64,000 bases of DNA from Brevibacterium sp. 'Marine' (GTDB lineage Bacteria > Actinomycetota > Actinomycetes > Actinomycetales > Brevibacteriaceae), in assembly GCF_012844365.1 (NCBI RefSeq), contig NZ_CP051626.1:3968001-4032000 (forward strand). Direction: 5' to 3'. The position numbers and the translations under genes are program-made. The notes beneath the pieces were generated by a model, which was not told the DNA's origin, made no database searches, and worked only from the letters and a program-made list of their open reading frames with translations. How positions within the stretch are numbered: position 1 is the first letter of the stretch; every line of letters begins with the position of its first letter. Positions 1 to 8,493 of the stretch are shown in pieces.

Positions 1-203
1 AGGGTCAGCAGCAGGGAATCCGTCTGGTCGCCGAAGAATTCCTTGGTCAGGGTCGTGGCGACATAGAAGAAGATCGAGAAGTCGTACCATTCGACGACGG
101 TGCCGAAGGCGGCGACGAACATCGACCTGCGCCGGCCTCTCTCCCGCTCTCGACTGCCTGCCTGGGCGGGTGATGCGGGATGGTTCCGATCCGACGCTGT
201 CAT
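1..203 (-). CDS. MHS-family MFS transporter, N-terminal fragment
   Basis: Only the first 67 or so codons lie in the window; the gene runs off the left edge. After a basic, Arg-rich leader of about 32 residues comes GTVVEWYDF, the hallmark of the first membrane helix in metabolite:H+ symporters of the MHS subfamily (ProP, KgtP and ShiA relatives). These are inner-membrane carriers for organic acids, osmolytes or aromatic acids; the substrate cannot be told here. I chose the ATG at 203 because TACGCT lies exactly six bases upstream, a leaderless layout seen repeatedly in this window. The internal ATG at 122 is less likely because it would leave almost no cytoplasmic leader. Confidence 0.75.
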   Translation of the reverse strand, partial: MTASDRNHPASPAQAGSRERERGRRRSMFVAAFGTVVEWYDFSIFFYVATTLTKEFFGDQTDSLLLT

Positions 204-328
204 TCCCCGAGCGTACCAGCACGCTCGGACATGGAATACCGCCGAGGATGTCGGCAGTGATTGCGCCGCGCATGTCGGCAGTCGACGCCAACCGGAATTA
301 TATTACTGACTGGTAGCATATTGGGGCA

Positions 329-1234
329 GTGGTGATTACCCTGAAAGATATGGACTCACTTCTCAAGCAGGACGTGCGCATCCCGGTGTCGAGCCGGTCC
401 GGTGCCGGCGATCTCGAGGGACATCTCTTCCTCCCCTCTGCCGACCCGCACGCGATGCTGACGATCCACCCGGCCACCGCGACTCCCGAACGCTTCTACT
501 TCTCCTTCGCCGAGGCGGCGGCTGCCCGTGGGTTCGCTGTGGTCACCTACGGCTTCCGCGGTGTCGGTGACCGGAGGGCGGCTCGCGCCCATCGGCATCT
601 GCGCATGCGCGACTGGATCTGCGAAGATGTGGCGGCCGCGGGCGCCTGGGCCGAGGAGAGGTTCCCTGATCTGCCGCATACGGCGTTGGGCCACAGCCTC
701 GGCGGGCACGCTCTGCTCCTGGGCAGCGGCGGACAGCGGCTATGCGGAATCGTCACAATCGCCACAGCGATGGTGGCGGCCCGCAGCATCGCGCCCCGCA
801 GCGAGCGCTGGCGAGTGGAAGTCGGCCTCGGAGTCTTCGGCAGGGTGGCCACACGAGTGTTCGGGTATATGCCCGGCAGCCGAGTGGGACTCGGCGAGGA
901 CATCCCCGCCGCCGCCCTCTACGAGTGGACGAACTGGCTGCGCCGCACCCACTTCTTCTTCGACGACCCGAGTTTCGACGCCGAGGCACGCGCCGCCCGA
1001 CTGCGCACACCTGTTCTCGCCGTCGGCACCTCCGACGATCCGTGGGCGACCGGTGCGTTCATCGATGCGCTCACCGACCGCCTGCGGCTGGCTCCGGTGA
1101 CTCGTCGCACCTTCGTCCCGGAGGAGCTCGGCACCGACCACATCGGCCATCACGGTCTCATGCGCCGATCCATCGCCGACGACGCCTGGCCGGAGATCCT
1201 CGACTGGCTCGAGACGAGAGCAGCCGAAGAATAG
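329..1234 (+). CDS. alpha/beta hydrolase
   Basis: A 301-residue alpha/beta-hydrolase fold protein. GHSLGGH carries the nucleophile (Ser123), TSDDPW near residue 236 supplies the likely acid, and the HIGHHG stretch around 271-276 the likely histidine. The region before the nucleophile (YGFRGVGDRR) resembles the oxyanion strand of esterases and acyl hydrolases. No signal peptide or membrane helix is evident, so it is probably cytoplasmic. The substrate is unknown. Start choice is uncertain among GTG 329, GTG 332 and ATG 350. An AT-rich patch with TAGCAT at 314-319 lies just upstream, so any leader would be only a few bases long. It stands alone. Confidence 0.8.
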   Translation: MVITLKDMDSLLKQDVRIPVSSRSGAGDLEGHLFLPSADPHAMLTIHPATATPERFYFSFAEAAAARGFAVVTYGFRGVGDRRAARAHRHLRMRDWICEDVAAAGAWAEERFPDLPHTALGHSLGGHALLLGSGGQRLCGIVTIATAMVAARSIAPRSERWRVEVGLGVFGRVATRVFGYMPGSRVGLGEDIPAAALYEWTNWLRRTHFFFDDPSFDAEARAARLRTPVLAVGTSDDPWATGAFIDALTDRLRLAPVTRRTFVPEELGTDHIGHHGLMRRSIADDAWPEILDWLETRAAEE

Positions 1235-1260
1235 GTCGCCATCGGAGACTTTTCGCGCCC

Positions 1261-1330
1261 AGAAGTATCCGTTCGCGACCACTTCTCGACCGACGCGCGG
1301 CCAAAAGTGTCCGTTTGCGACCACTTCTCG
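1261..1330 (+). repeat. pair of 28-bp direct repeats
   Basis: Two near-identical 28-bp copies (1261-1288 and 1303-1330) share the end GCGACCACTTCTCG and differ at four positions. They lie in the 110-bp gap between two converging genes (329-1234 and 1346-2716). Each copy begins AGAAGT or AAAAGT and ends ACTTCT, so copy 1 is also an imperfect inverted repeat. Function unknown. Confidence 0.7.
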
Positions 1331-1345
1331 GCTGGCACTCCGCCC

Positions 1346-2716
1346 TCAGCTGCGGCTGAGACCGAACAGTGAGTCGGTGAAGCGGTTGCCGAACACGGCC
1401 TCCGGATCCAGACGGGCCCGCAGCTCGCAGAAGTCCGCGAATCGCGGATAGAGCTCGTTCAGGTCCGCGGCCGTGCGGGTGTGGATCTTGCCCCAGTGCG
1501 GTCGGCCGCCGTGCCGGCTCAGGATCGCCTCGACGACGCGGAAGTACTCAGCGAAGTCCTCCTTGATGAAGCGGTGGACGGCGATGTACATCGTCTCCCG
1601 CCCCGTCGCCGTCGACAGCGGCACATCATCGGCGGCGGCGCACCTGACCTCGAGGGGGAATGAGATCGCCCACCCCTTGGCCTCGATGACGTCTCGGATC
1701 TCCCGGATCGCCTCGGGTCCGGAGTCGAAGGGCAGCGCGTACTCCATCTCGTTGAACCGCACCCGCCGAGGGGTGACGAACACATCATGGCCCGGTGCCC
1801 GGTACGTCCGGTCTGCCACGACGGACTGGGCGATGCGATTGATCGAGGGCACCACGCCCGGGACCTTCGCCCCGAGCTCGACGGCCAATCGCAGTGCCCC
1901 GTTCTCCACCACCTCTTTGTCGAGGAGGTTGAGCCACCGGTTGCGCACCCCCGCCTCGGCGAGGTGGCCCGGCCCGGCCTGCCCCGGTTCCACTCGGGTG
2001 TTCGTCTTCGTCAGCACCGAATCGGTGTGCGGGAACCAGTAGAACTCGAAATGGTCGGTCCCACGCATCCGGTCGGTCAGCCCGTCGAGGAGTTCGTCGA
2101 ATCCGGCGACCTTCTCCTCGGCGATGAGGTCGAAGGCCGGCACGCACTGGAGTTCGACTTCGGTGATGACGCCGAGAACGCCGAGGCTGACCCGTGCAAG
2201 GTCGAAGACCTCCGGTTCCGCTTCGGCCGACAGCTCCCGCACCCGCCCGTCGGGGCCCATCAGGCTCAGCCCGGTGACGGTCCCGGCGAACCCGGTGAAC
2301 CCGATTCCGGTGCCGTGCGTGCTCGTCGAGATCGCACCGGCCAGGGCCTGCGGATTGACATCGCCCTGATTCTCCAGGGCCAGACCGTAGGGTGCGAGCA
2401 GCGCGGGAATGTCCCGCAGCCGGGTGCCGGCGGCAAAGCGCACCCGCTCGCGCTCCTCGTCGACGCCGATGATGCCGGAGAGTCCGTCGAGATTGACCAT
2501 GACATCGTCGCCGGCGGCCATCGGGGTGAAGGAATGCCCGGCCCCGACCACGCGCAGACGGTCCCCCGCTGCCGCAGCGGCCGTGACGATTCCCGATAGT
2601 TCCTCCGCCGAGGCGGGGCGTGCGAATGTGTGCGGATGTGCATGGACGTGACCGGCCCAGTTCCGGAATCTCTGCCGACCGGATCGGTCGCCTCGTCGCG
2701 GCTGCACGTCTCTCAC
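1346..2716 (-). CDS. FAD-linked D-arabinono-1,4-lactone/L-gulonolactone-type oxidase
   Basis: A 456-residue member of the vanillyl-alcohol-oxidase flavoprotein family. The N-terminal half is an FAD-binding type-4 domain. GAGHSFTPMA contains His61, the position used for covalent flavin attachment in aldonolactone oxidases, and STHGTG follows in the cofactor site. The C-terminal half is the ALO substrate domain, ending in the typical VFGNRF region. Such enzymes oxidise sugar lactones or alditols; the natural substrate here is not evident. The GTG start overlaps the stop of the upstream PLP-enzyme gene by four bases (GTGA), so the two are translationally coupled. This pairing is, as I recall, common in actinobacteria, which hints at a joint pathway. 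Confidence 0.85.
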   Translation of the reverse strand: MRDVQPRRGDRSGRQRFRNWAGHVHAHPHTFARPASAEELSGIVTAAAAAGDRLRVVGAGHSFTPMAAGDDVMVNLDGLSGIIGVDEERERVRFAAGTRLRDIPALLAPYGLALENQGDVNPQALAGAISTSTHGTGIGFTGFAGTVTGLSLMGPDGRVRELSAEAEPEVFDLARVSLGVLGVITEVELQCVPAFDLIAEEKVAGFDELLDGLTDRMRGTDHFEFYWFPHTDSVLTKTNTRVEPGQAGPGHLAEAGVRNRWLNLLDKEVVENGALRLAVELGAKVPGVVPSINRIAQSVVADRTYRAPGHDVFVTPRRVRFNEMEYALPFDSGPEAIREIRDVIEAKGWAISFPLEVRCAAADDVPLSTATGRETMYIAVHRFIKEDFAEYFRVVEAILSRHGGRPHWGKIHTRTAADLNELYPRFADFCELRARLDPEAVFGNRFTDSLFGLSRS

Positions 2717-4005
2717 AGCACGAGCCCCTCTCCTCGATAGGTGGTCCAGGCATCGCTGATGCGGCCCTGGGACACGATCTGGACGTCGTTGAAGTGTTCG
2801 GCCAGCTCACCGGCCTTCGCATGCCGGAACCACACGAGGTCGCCGATGCGCAGCGAGTCCGTACCGGGCCCGGTCAGCGGCGTCTGCACCTCTCCGGGCC
2901 CCTCGAGACCGGAGTACTCGAGCCCCGGCGGCCAGGCGATCGTCGGCAGACGGTCGGGGCCGGGGACTCCCGAGGCGATGAACCCGCCCTTGAAGACCGT
3001 CACCCAGCCGGGCCCGGGCCTGCGCACGACGGGAGTGACGAAGTATGCGGCCGGCCGATGCCGGAAGTGCGTATAGCCGTCGAAGAGTCCCGGGGAGTAG
3101 AGGCCGGATCCGGCGGCGAGTTCGGTCAGAGTGCCTTCGCCGGAGCTGGATTCGAACGAGCCGGTTCCCCCGCCGTTGACGAATTCGAGGTCGGCGACCT
3201 CTCTGACGGCGGCGATGACGGCGGCTCGTCGTTCGGCGAGTTCGGCGATCGAGGCTCTCTGCATGGCGCGCACGATCGCCTGCTTGACCGTTCGTCCGGC
3301 GTCGGCGGTGCCGGCGATCTGCCCCTCGTAGAACATCATCCCGACGAGGTCGAACCCGGGCCGGGCCGCGACCTGTCGGGCGAGCGCGACGGCTGCTCGC
3401 CCGTCACGGATCGGTGATCGCCTGGCCCCGATATGGACCCGGTCTCCCAACCAGGATTCGGCCGGGCGATAGGAGGAGTCGACGTCGATGCACACCCGCA
3501 CCGAGGCGGCTCCCGCCTCGGCGAGGTTCCTCGCCTCCCCCTCCGGACCAGTCCCATTCGGCGCAGCGACGTCCGGACCGGTCCTTTCCGGGCCGGAACC
3601 CCGCCCCGCCTCGGCGAGGGATCTGCGGACGTCGTCGATGATGTCGAGGTGGTCCACGGAGTCGATCATCACGGTCATGTTCGACCGCGCTCCCGCCTCG
3701 GCGACCATCCGGGTCAGGGCCGGCCGGTCGAGGCTGGGATAGCCGATGACGATGTCGCGGACGCCGCGAACGTGGAGGAACAGCGCCTCGGGAACGGAGA
3801 ATGCGAGCACGCCGGAATAGGCGGGGTGGGCGAGCGCTCGGTCGATGGCCTCGGGCACGCGCAGGGATTTCGTGGCCAGCCGGATCGGCAGTCCGCGAGC
3901 GCGCTGGGCCAGGGCATCGAGGTTCTCATCGAACGCGTCGAGGTCGAGGACGGCGGTGGGTGCACAGGTCCCTTTCAGCGCACGCCGGAGTCCACTCGAA
4001 ACCAT
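2713..4005 (-). CDS. PLP-dependent amino-acid deaminase/aldolase (D-threonine aldolase/D-serine dehydratase-like)
   Basis: A 430-residue protein with an alanine-racemase-type N-terminal barrel. RLATKSLR carries the expected pyridoxal-phosphate lysine (Lys46). The rest follows the DSD1/D-threonine-aldolase fold, with a C-terminal beta domain. It probably deaminates or cleaves a beta-hydroxy D-amino acid; the substrate is uncertain. About 30 residues (roughly 136-165, rich in Gly, Pro and Glu) look inserted between two copies of LAEAG, and copies of the CCGAGGCGG word flank that stretch. The ATG at 4005 has TAGACT seven bases upstream, which suggests a leaderless transcript for this two-gene operon. 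Confidence 0.8.
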   Translation of the reverse strand: MVSSGLRRALKGTCAPTAVLDLDAFDENLDALAQRARGLPIRLATKSLRVPEAIDRALAHPAYSGVLAFSVPEALFLHVRGVRDIVIGYPSLDRPALTRMVAEAGARSNMTVMIDSVDHLDIIDDVRRSLAEAGRGSGPERTGPDVAAPNGTGPEGEARNLAEAGAASVRVCIDVDSSYRPAESWLGDRVHIGARRSPIRDGRAAVALARQVAARPGFDLVGMMFYEGQIAGTADAGRTVKQAIVRAMQRASIAELAERRAAVIAAVREVADLEFVNGGGTGSFESSSGEGTLTELAAGSGLYSPGLFDGYTHFRHRPAAYFVTPVVRRPGPGWVTVFKGGFIASGVPGPDRLPTIAWPPGLEYSGLEGPGEVQTPLTGPGTDSLRIGDLVWFRHAKAGELAEHFNDVQIVSQGRISDAWTTYRGEGLVL

Positions 4006-4054
4006 ATTCGGTAGTCTAGCCTGCGATGACCTACGTCACATGGTTAGGAAGCCG

Positions 4055-5656
4055 ATGAGAACAGAGACCACCGCCCGCACCTCCGAAGCAGGCACTGCAC
4101 AGACCGCGTCCACGCATGTCACCGCGGCACTGCGGGACTTCCTCGACACCGATCCGTACGCTGATGCCTCCGGTTCGGGCGAGGTGATGCGCGGCGTCGA
4201 ACCGTTCACCGGCGAGGAGGTCGACCGGTTCGCCCGGAACACTCCTGACGACATCGAGGCCGCCTACGCCACGGCCCGCATCGCAGGCGAAGCATGGGCC
4301 GCTCAGTCGGTTCAGCACCGGGCGAAGGTGCTCACTCGACTGCATTCCGCACTGGTCCGGAACGAGGATCTGCTCCTCGACATCATCCAGTACGAGACCG
4401 GCAAGGCCCGCATCCACGCCTATGACGAGATCCTCGATACCTTCAATGTGCTCCGCCACTACGGGGTGATGGCCGCCCGGTATCTGCGTCCCGAACGTCG
4501 GCGCGGGGCGATCCCCGTGCTCACCCGCACCGAGGTCACGCGCACCCCGTTGGGCGTGATCGGCTTCATCACACCGTGGAACTACCCGCTGACCTTGGGT
4601 GCGACCGACCTGTTCGCGGCCCTGACGGCCGGCAATGCCGTCGTCCACAAACCCGATTCGACGACGACGCTGACCTCGGTGTTCATGCGCAGGCTGGCGA
4701 TCGCCGCGGGTCTGCCCGCCGAGGTCTGGCAGCTCGTGCCCGGGCCGTCGTCCGAGGTCGGGCCCGCGCTCATGGCCGGTGCCGACGGAATCTCGTTCAC
4801 CGGGTCGACGGCTGCTGGGCGGTCGATCGCCGCCGAGGCGGGGCAGCGCCTGCTGCCCGCCGCGCTCGAGCTGGGAGGCAAGAATCCCCTGATCGTGGCC
4901 GCCGATGCGGATCTGGAGAAGGCCGTCGAGGGTGCCGTGCGCGGATCGTTCTCCTCGGCCGGGCAGCTGTGCATCTCGATCGAGCGCATCTACGTCCATG
5001 AAGACCTCTATGAGACCTTCTGCGCCCATTTCGCCGAGGCGGCCCGTGCCTACCGTCTCAGCGCGGAGTTCGAGTACGGCCCGGACATGGGCACCCTGGC
5101 GGGGCCGAAGCAGCTCGAGACGATCACCAAGCATGTCGAACAGGCCCGCAGTGCCGGTGCCACGGTGCTCGCCGGCGGACACCCGGTGCCCGATCTCGGC
5201 CCCTACTTCTACGCCCCGACCGTGCTCACGGATGTTCCCGCGACGGCGGAGCTGCATCGGGAGGAGACCTTCGGCCCCGTCGTCTCCGTCTATTCGGTGC
5301 CGTCCGATGCCGCGGCGATCGCTGCGGCCAATGACAGCGACTACGGGCTCTCGGCGTCTGTGTACTCGCGTTCCCATGGGCGTGAGATCGCGCGGCTGGT
5401 CGAGGCCGGCATGGTCAATGTCAATGAGGTCTACCCGGCCAGCTGGGGGTCCATCGACGCACCGGCCGGCGGAGTCAAGGCCTCAGGCATGGGACACCGG
5501 CACGGACCCGAGGGCCTCCACCAGTTCACGGCCACGCACACGATCGCGCAGCAGCGCCTCCACCCGATCGCACCGGCCGGTCCTCTCGATCAGAAGACGT
5601 TCGCCAAGGCCATGACCGGGGCGCTTCAGGTGATGCGGTCCCTGCGCATGAAGTGA
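4055..5656 (+). CDS. gabD2: succinate-semialdehyde dehydrogenase (NADP+)
   Basis: A 533-residue aldehyde dehydrogenase that would oxidise succinic semialdehyde to succinate, for example in GABA catabolism. ITPWNYPL marks the NAD(P)-binding region, ELGGK carries the general base (Glu272) and GQLC the catalytic cysteine (Cys306). The spacing of 34 between them is normal for the family. The sequence resembles the actinobacterial GabD2 branch. I chose ATG 4055 because AGGA lies five bases upstream. The open frame extends back to 3845, but that part overlaps the divergent gene and is not plausible. A TAGTCT hexamer at 4012-4017 could serve as its -10, back to back with the divergent promoter. Confidence 0.85.
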   Translation: MRTETTARTSEAGTAQTASTHVTAALRDFLDTDPYADASGSGEVMRGVEPFTGEEVDRFARNTPDDIEAAYATARIAGEAWAAQSVQHRAKVLTRLHSALVRNEDLLLDIIQYETGKARIHAYDEILDTFNVLRHYGVMAARYLRPERRRGAIPVLTRTEVTRTPLGVIGFITPWNYPLTLGATDLFAALTAGNAVVHKPDSTTTLTSVFMRRLAIAAGLPAEVWQLVPGPSSEVGPALMAGADGISFTGSTAAGRSIAAEAGQRLLPAALELGGKNPLIVAADADLEKAVEGAVRGSFSSAGQLCISIERIYVHEDLYETFCAHFAEAARAYRLSAEFEYGPDMGTLAGPKQLETITKHVEQARSAGATVLAGGHPVPDLGPYFYAPTVLTDVPATAELHREETFGPVVSVYSVPSDAAAIAAANDSDYGLSASVYSRSHGREIARLVEAGMVNVNEVYPASWGSIDAPAGGVKASGMGHRHGPEGLHQFTATHTIAQQRLHPIAPAGPLDQKTFAKAMTGALQVMRSLRMK

Positions 5657-5689
5657 GGGGCACGTCGCCGCAGCCGCCTCGGTGGAAGC

Positions 5690-7645
5690 TCAGTTGACGG
5701 AATCGAAGAATTCGTGCGCCACCGGCACGGCCGCCTCGGCGCCGAATCCGCCGTCTTCGACGAGGACGGCCACGGCCAGATCTCCCTGGAATCCGGCGAA
5801 CCATGAATGTGTGCGCGGCGGGGTCTCCTCGCCGTATTCGGCCGTTCCGGTCTTGCCGTGGACGGGGTCGCCGGGAACGTCCTTGAGTGCAGTCGCAGTG
5901 CCTTCGGTGACGACCTTGGCCATCATCGTCGAGATCTCCTTCGCCGCGTCCGCGTCGAGCGACGGGGCATCGTCGTCGTTGCCGGTGCCCTTACCCGCAC
6001 CCTGGCCACTGTCGCCGCTCTTCGCCTCGTCGAGCGCCGCACCGACGACGAGCTGCGGGGTGATCGTCTCCCCCGCCTCCACCGAGGCGGCCATCGTCGC
6101 CACGGCCAGCGGGCTCGACTGCACCTTGCCCTGCCCGATCATCTGCGCGGCGTGGGTGACCTCGTCATCGTCGGCCGGCACCGAGGCCATCTTCGCGCCG
6201 ATGGCCGAGGTGTCACCGAGCATGCCGAGCTGGGCGGCGGCGTCGGCCACATCGTCGCCGGTGACCTTGTCGGCGGAGGAGACGAAGGCGGTGTTGCAGG
6301 AGTGTGCGAAGTCGTCGGCGAAGCTGACTGTGCCGAGCACTTCGTCTTCGGCGTTCTTGAAGCTCTTGCCGCCGATGTTCACGGTCTTCGGGCAGTCGAT
6401 GTCGTCGTCCGGTTTCACCCCGGCGTCGAGGAGTGCCAGCCCCGAGGCGATCTTGAACACCGAGCCGGGAGGGTACTGACCGCTCAGCGCTCGGTCCCAG
6501 GCTGCTCCTGCCGGGTCGTGGTTGGCCACGGCCAGCACGTGGCCGTCGCTGGGACGGATCGCGACGACGGCGGCCGGTTTCTTCGCGGTCGCCGCCGCGT
6601 CGTCCGCGGCGGTCTGGATATCGACGTCGAGGGTGGTCTCGAGATCCTCACCGTCCTGCGACTCGAAGGCGTGGAGGCTCGTCAGCTTCGTCTTTCCGCC
6701 CTTGTCGTCGGTTGGATCCCCTTTGGCGAAGACTTCGACGCTGCCGGGTCCGCTGAGGCGGGAATCGAAGGTCTTCTGCAGGCCGGTGCGGCCGACGATG
6801 TCACCGGCGATGATCTCGCCCTCGGACTTCTCGATGTCTTCGGCGCTGGCGGGTCCGGCCGAACCGAGCGTGGCCTGCGCGAACCCGCGAGACCGGGTCA
6901 GCGTCTGGGTGTCCTCGGAAAAGAGGACTCCCGGCAGATCGTGGATGGCGCTCTTGACCGATCTGTAGTCGTCTTCGCGCAGGGTCACGACGGGGACGAG
7001 CTGGTTGCCTGCGGCGTCGTCGACGGACTTCTCGAGGTCAGCGGCGTCGAGGTCGAGCGAGTCGACGCCGTCGTTGAGCCCATTGACGAGTCGGCCGATG
7101 GTGTCGGGCTCCAGGCGATTCGGGTGGACGCCGATGTCGATGACCTTCCCCTCTGCCATGAGCACTTCGCCATCGGCACCGAGGATCTTCCCGCGTCCGC
7201 CCGGATTCGCGCGCAGTGCGAAGCTGCCGCCCGTGCCGAGCTTCGGATGGATGGCCTTCTCCGTAAGATCCGCCCACCAGAAGAGTCCGTTCTTCTCCAG
7301 GGGCAGCTGGGAACTGTATTCCCAGGACTCTCCGTCATTGTTCGCCCAGCTCCAGTCGAGGGTGGCCACGGTCCGCCCCTCGGCCTCGGTGATGTCGTCG
7401 ACGGTGACCGACCGCAGGTCGACTCGCTTGCCCAATGCCTTCGTGACGCGGTCGAACAGGCCCTGAGCGAGGTCCTTCTGGTGCCAGATGTCCGAGCTCA
7501 GCTGCTCTTCGGCGAGGTCGTGGGCGGCTGCCTCGGCGGCCGACGACTTCGTCATCGGAAGCCGGAAGAGTGCGAAGACTCCGGCGCCGAGCAGCAGAAC
7601 GAGGACGAGTGCGACGGCCAGCCAGACCCGGGACTTCTTCGACAT
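5690..7645 (-). CDS. penicillin-binding transpeptidase with NTF2-like MecA_N domain
   Basis: A 651-residue membrane-anchored transpeptidase that crosslinks peptidoglycan outside the membrane. One signal-anchor helix (about residues 7-28) is followed by an NTF2-like MecA_N domain, a PBP dimerisation-type region and the transpeptidase domain. The three active-site motifs are present: GSVFK (nucleophile near residue 395), SCN (near 449) and KTGT (near 598). The architecture matches class B PBPs of the PBP2a/PBP3 type. The start at 7645 is preceded by GAGGATGG; the open frame extends upstream into the next gene. The C-terminal half carries several Glu/Ala/Asp-rich linker segments. Reduced beta-lactam affinity is known for some MecA_N proteins but cannot be read from sequence. 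Confidence 0.88.
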   Translation of the reverse strand: MSKKSRVWLAVALVLVLLLGAGVFALFRLPMTKSSAAEAAAHDLAEEQLSSDIWHQKDLAQGLFDRVTKALGKRVDLRSVTVDDITEAEGRTVATLDWSWANNDGESWEYSSQLPLEKNGLFWWADLTEKAIHPKLGTGGSFALRANPGGRGKILGADGEVLMAEGKVIDIGVHPNRLEPDTIGRLVNGLNDGVDSLDLDAADLEKSVDDAAGNQLVPVVTLREDDYRSVKSAIHDLPGVLFSEDTQTLTRSRGFAQATLGSAGPASAEDIEKSEGEIIAGDIVGRTGLQKTFDSRLSGPGSVEVFAKGDPTDDKGGKTKLTSLHAFESQDGEDLETTLDVDIQTAADDAAATAKKPAAVVAIRPSDGHVLAVANHDPAGAAWDRALSGQYPPGSVFKIASGLALLDAGVKPDDDIDCPKTVNIGGKSFKNAEDEVLGTVSFADDFAHSCNTAFVSSADKVTGDDVADAAAQLGMLGDTSAIGAKMASVPADDDEVTHAAQMIGQGKVQSSPLAVATMAASVEAGETITPQLVVGAALDEAKSGDSGQGAGKGTGNDDDAPSLDADAAKEISTMMAKVVTEGTATALKDVPGDPVHGKTGTAEYGEETPPRTHSWFAGFQGDLAVAVLVEDGGFGAEAAVPVAHEFFDSVN

Positions 7646-7703
7646 GGGACCATCCTCTACCGAGGGGTGTCCGATGTCCATTGCTCTGTGCCGAGACCGC
7701 CGG

Positions 7704-8438
7704 TCAGCCTGCGTCGGGGACGACGGTGTATTCGAGGACGGGTCGGCCGGCCGAACCGTACCGGGGACGGCGTTCGAGCATGCCGGCGTCGGCCATGGAT
7801 TCGAGGTAGCGGCGCGCGGTGACTCGGGAGACGCCGAGGCCCTCGGCCAGCTCAGCGGCGGACTGGCCCGGATTCTCATCGAGCAGGTTCTTCACCTCGG
7901 ACTGGACCGCATCGGGCACACCTTTCGCGGTCGCGGCCACGGTGTGGGTGCGCAGGGCCGAGATCGCCTTGTCGACCTCGGTCTGGGTGACCTCCCCGTC
8001 GTTCGAATCTCCGCCGAGGCGGTTGCGGAAGGACGAATACGCCTCGAGTTTGGATTTGAAGACGGGGAAGGTGAAGGGCTTGATGATGTACTGGGCGACG
8101 CCGTAGGACAATGCCTCCTGCACGATCTGCATGTCCCGGGCGGCGGTGACGGCGATGATGTCGACGTCGACGCGCTGGCCGCGGATGGCGCGACAGACCT
8201 GGAGTCCGTGCCCGTCGGGCAGATTCATGTCGAGGAGGACGAGGTGGATGCCGGAGGAATCGAGGCCGTAGATCTGACCGGTGAGGGCAGCCATCGCCTG
8301 AGTCGCATTCTTCGCCACCCCTGCGACGTGATAGCCGTCGATGCGGTCGATGTACTTCGCGTGAGCACGGGCGGCGACCACCTCATCCTCGACGACGAGC
8401 ACACCGATGCTCGATTCAGGCACAGTTGAGTCCGACAT
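7704..8438 (-). CDS. response regulator, CitB/DcuR/MalR family
   Basis: A 244-residue two-domain regulator. The receiver domain contains the acidic pocket VVEDE and the phospho-acceptor in LLDMNLPDG (Asp70). A C-terminal HTH (AELAEGLGVSRVTARRYLE) is typical of the citrate/malate family rather than LuxR or OmpR types. Its kinase lies 55 bases upstream on the same strand, and together they form a C4-dicarboxylate or citrate-sensing system. No dicarboxylate transporter is adjacent; the TctA-like permease is over 50 kb away. The ATG at 8438 has TAGACT six bases upstream, so this gene probably also has its own leaderless transcript. Confidence 0.87.
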   Translation of the reverse strand: MSDSTVPESSIGVLVVEDEVVAARAHAKYIDRIDGYHVAGVAKNATQAMAALTGQIYGLDSSGIHLVLLDMNLPDGHGLQVCRAIRGQRVDVDIIAVTAARDMQIVQEALSYGVAQYIIKPFTFPVFKSKLEAYSSFRNRLGGDSNDGEVTQTEVDKAISALRTHTVAATAKGVPDAVQSEVKNLLDENPGQSAAELAEGLGVSRVTARRYLESMADAGMLERRPRYGSAGRPVLEYTVVPDAG

Positions 8439-8493
8439 GCCGCCAGTCTATCTGCACCCGTTTGACAGCGTGCCTGATCGTGTTGCAGTCCCG

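Noticed and set aside
3845-4054. Long N-terminal extension of succinate-semialdehyde dehydrogenase
   Set aside because: It lies over the divergent PLP-enzyme gene and shows no family similarity; ATG 4055 has a ribosome binding site.
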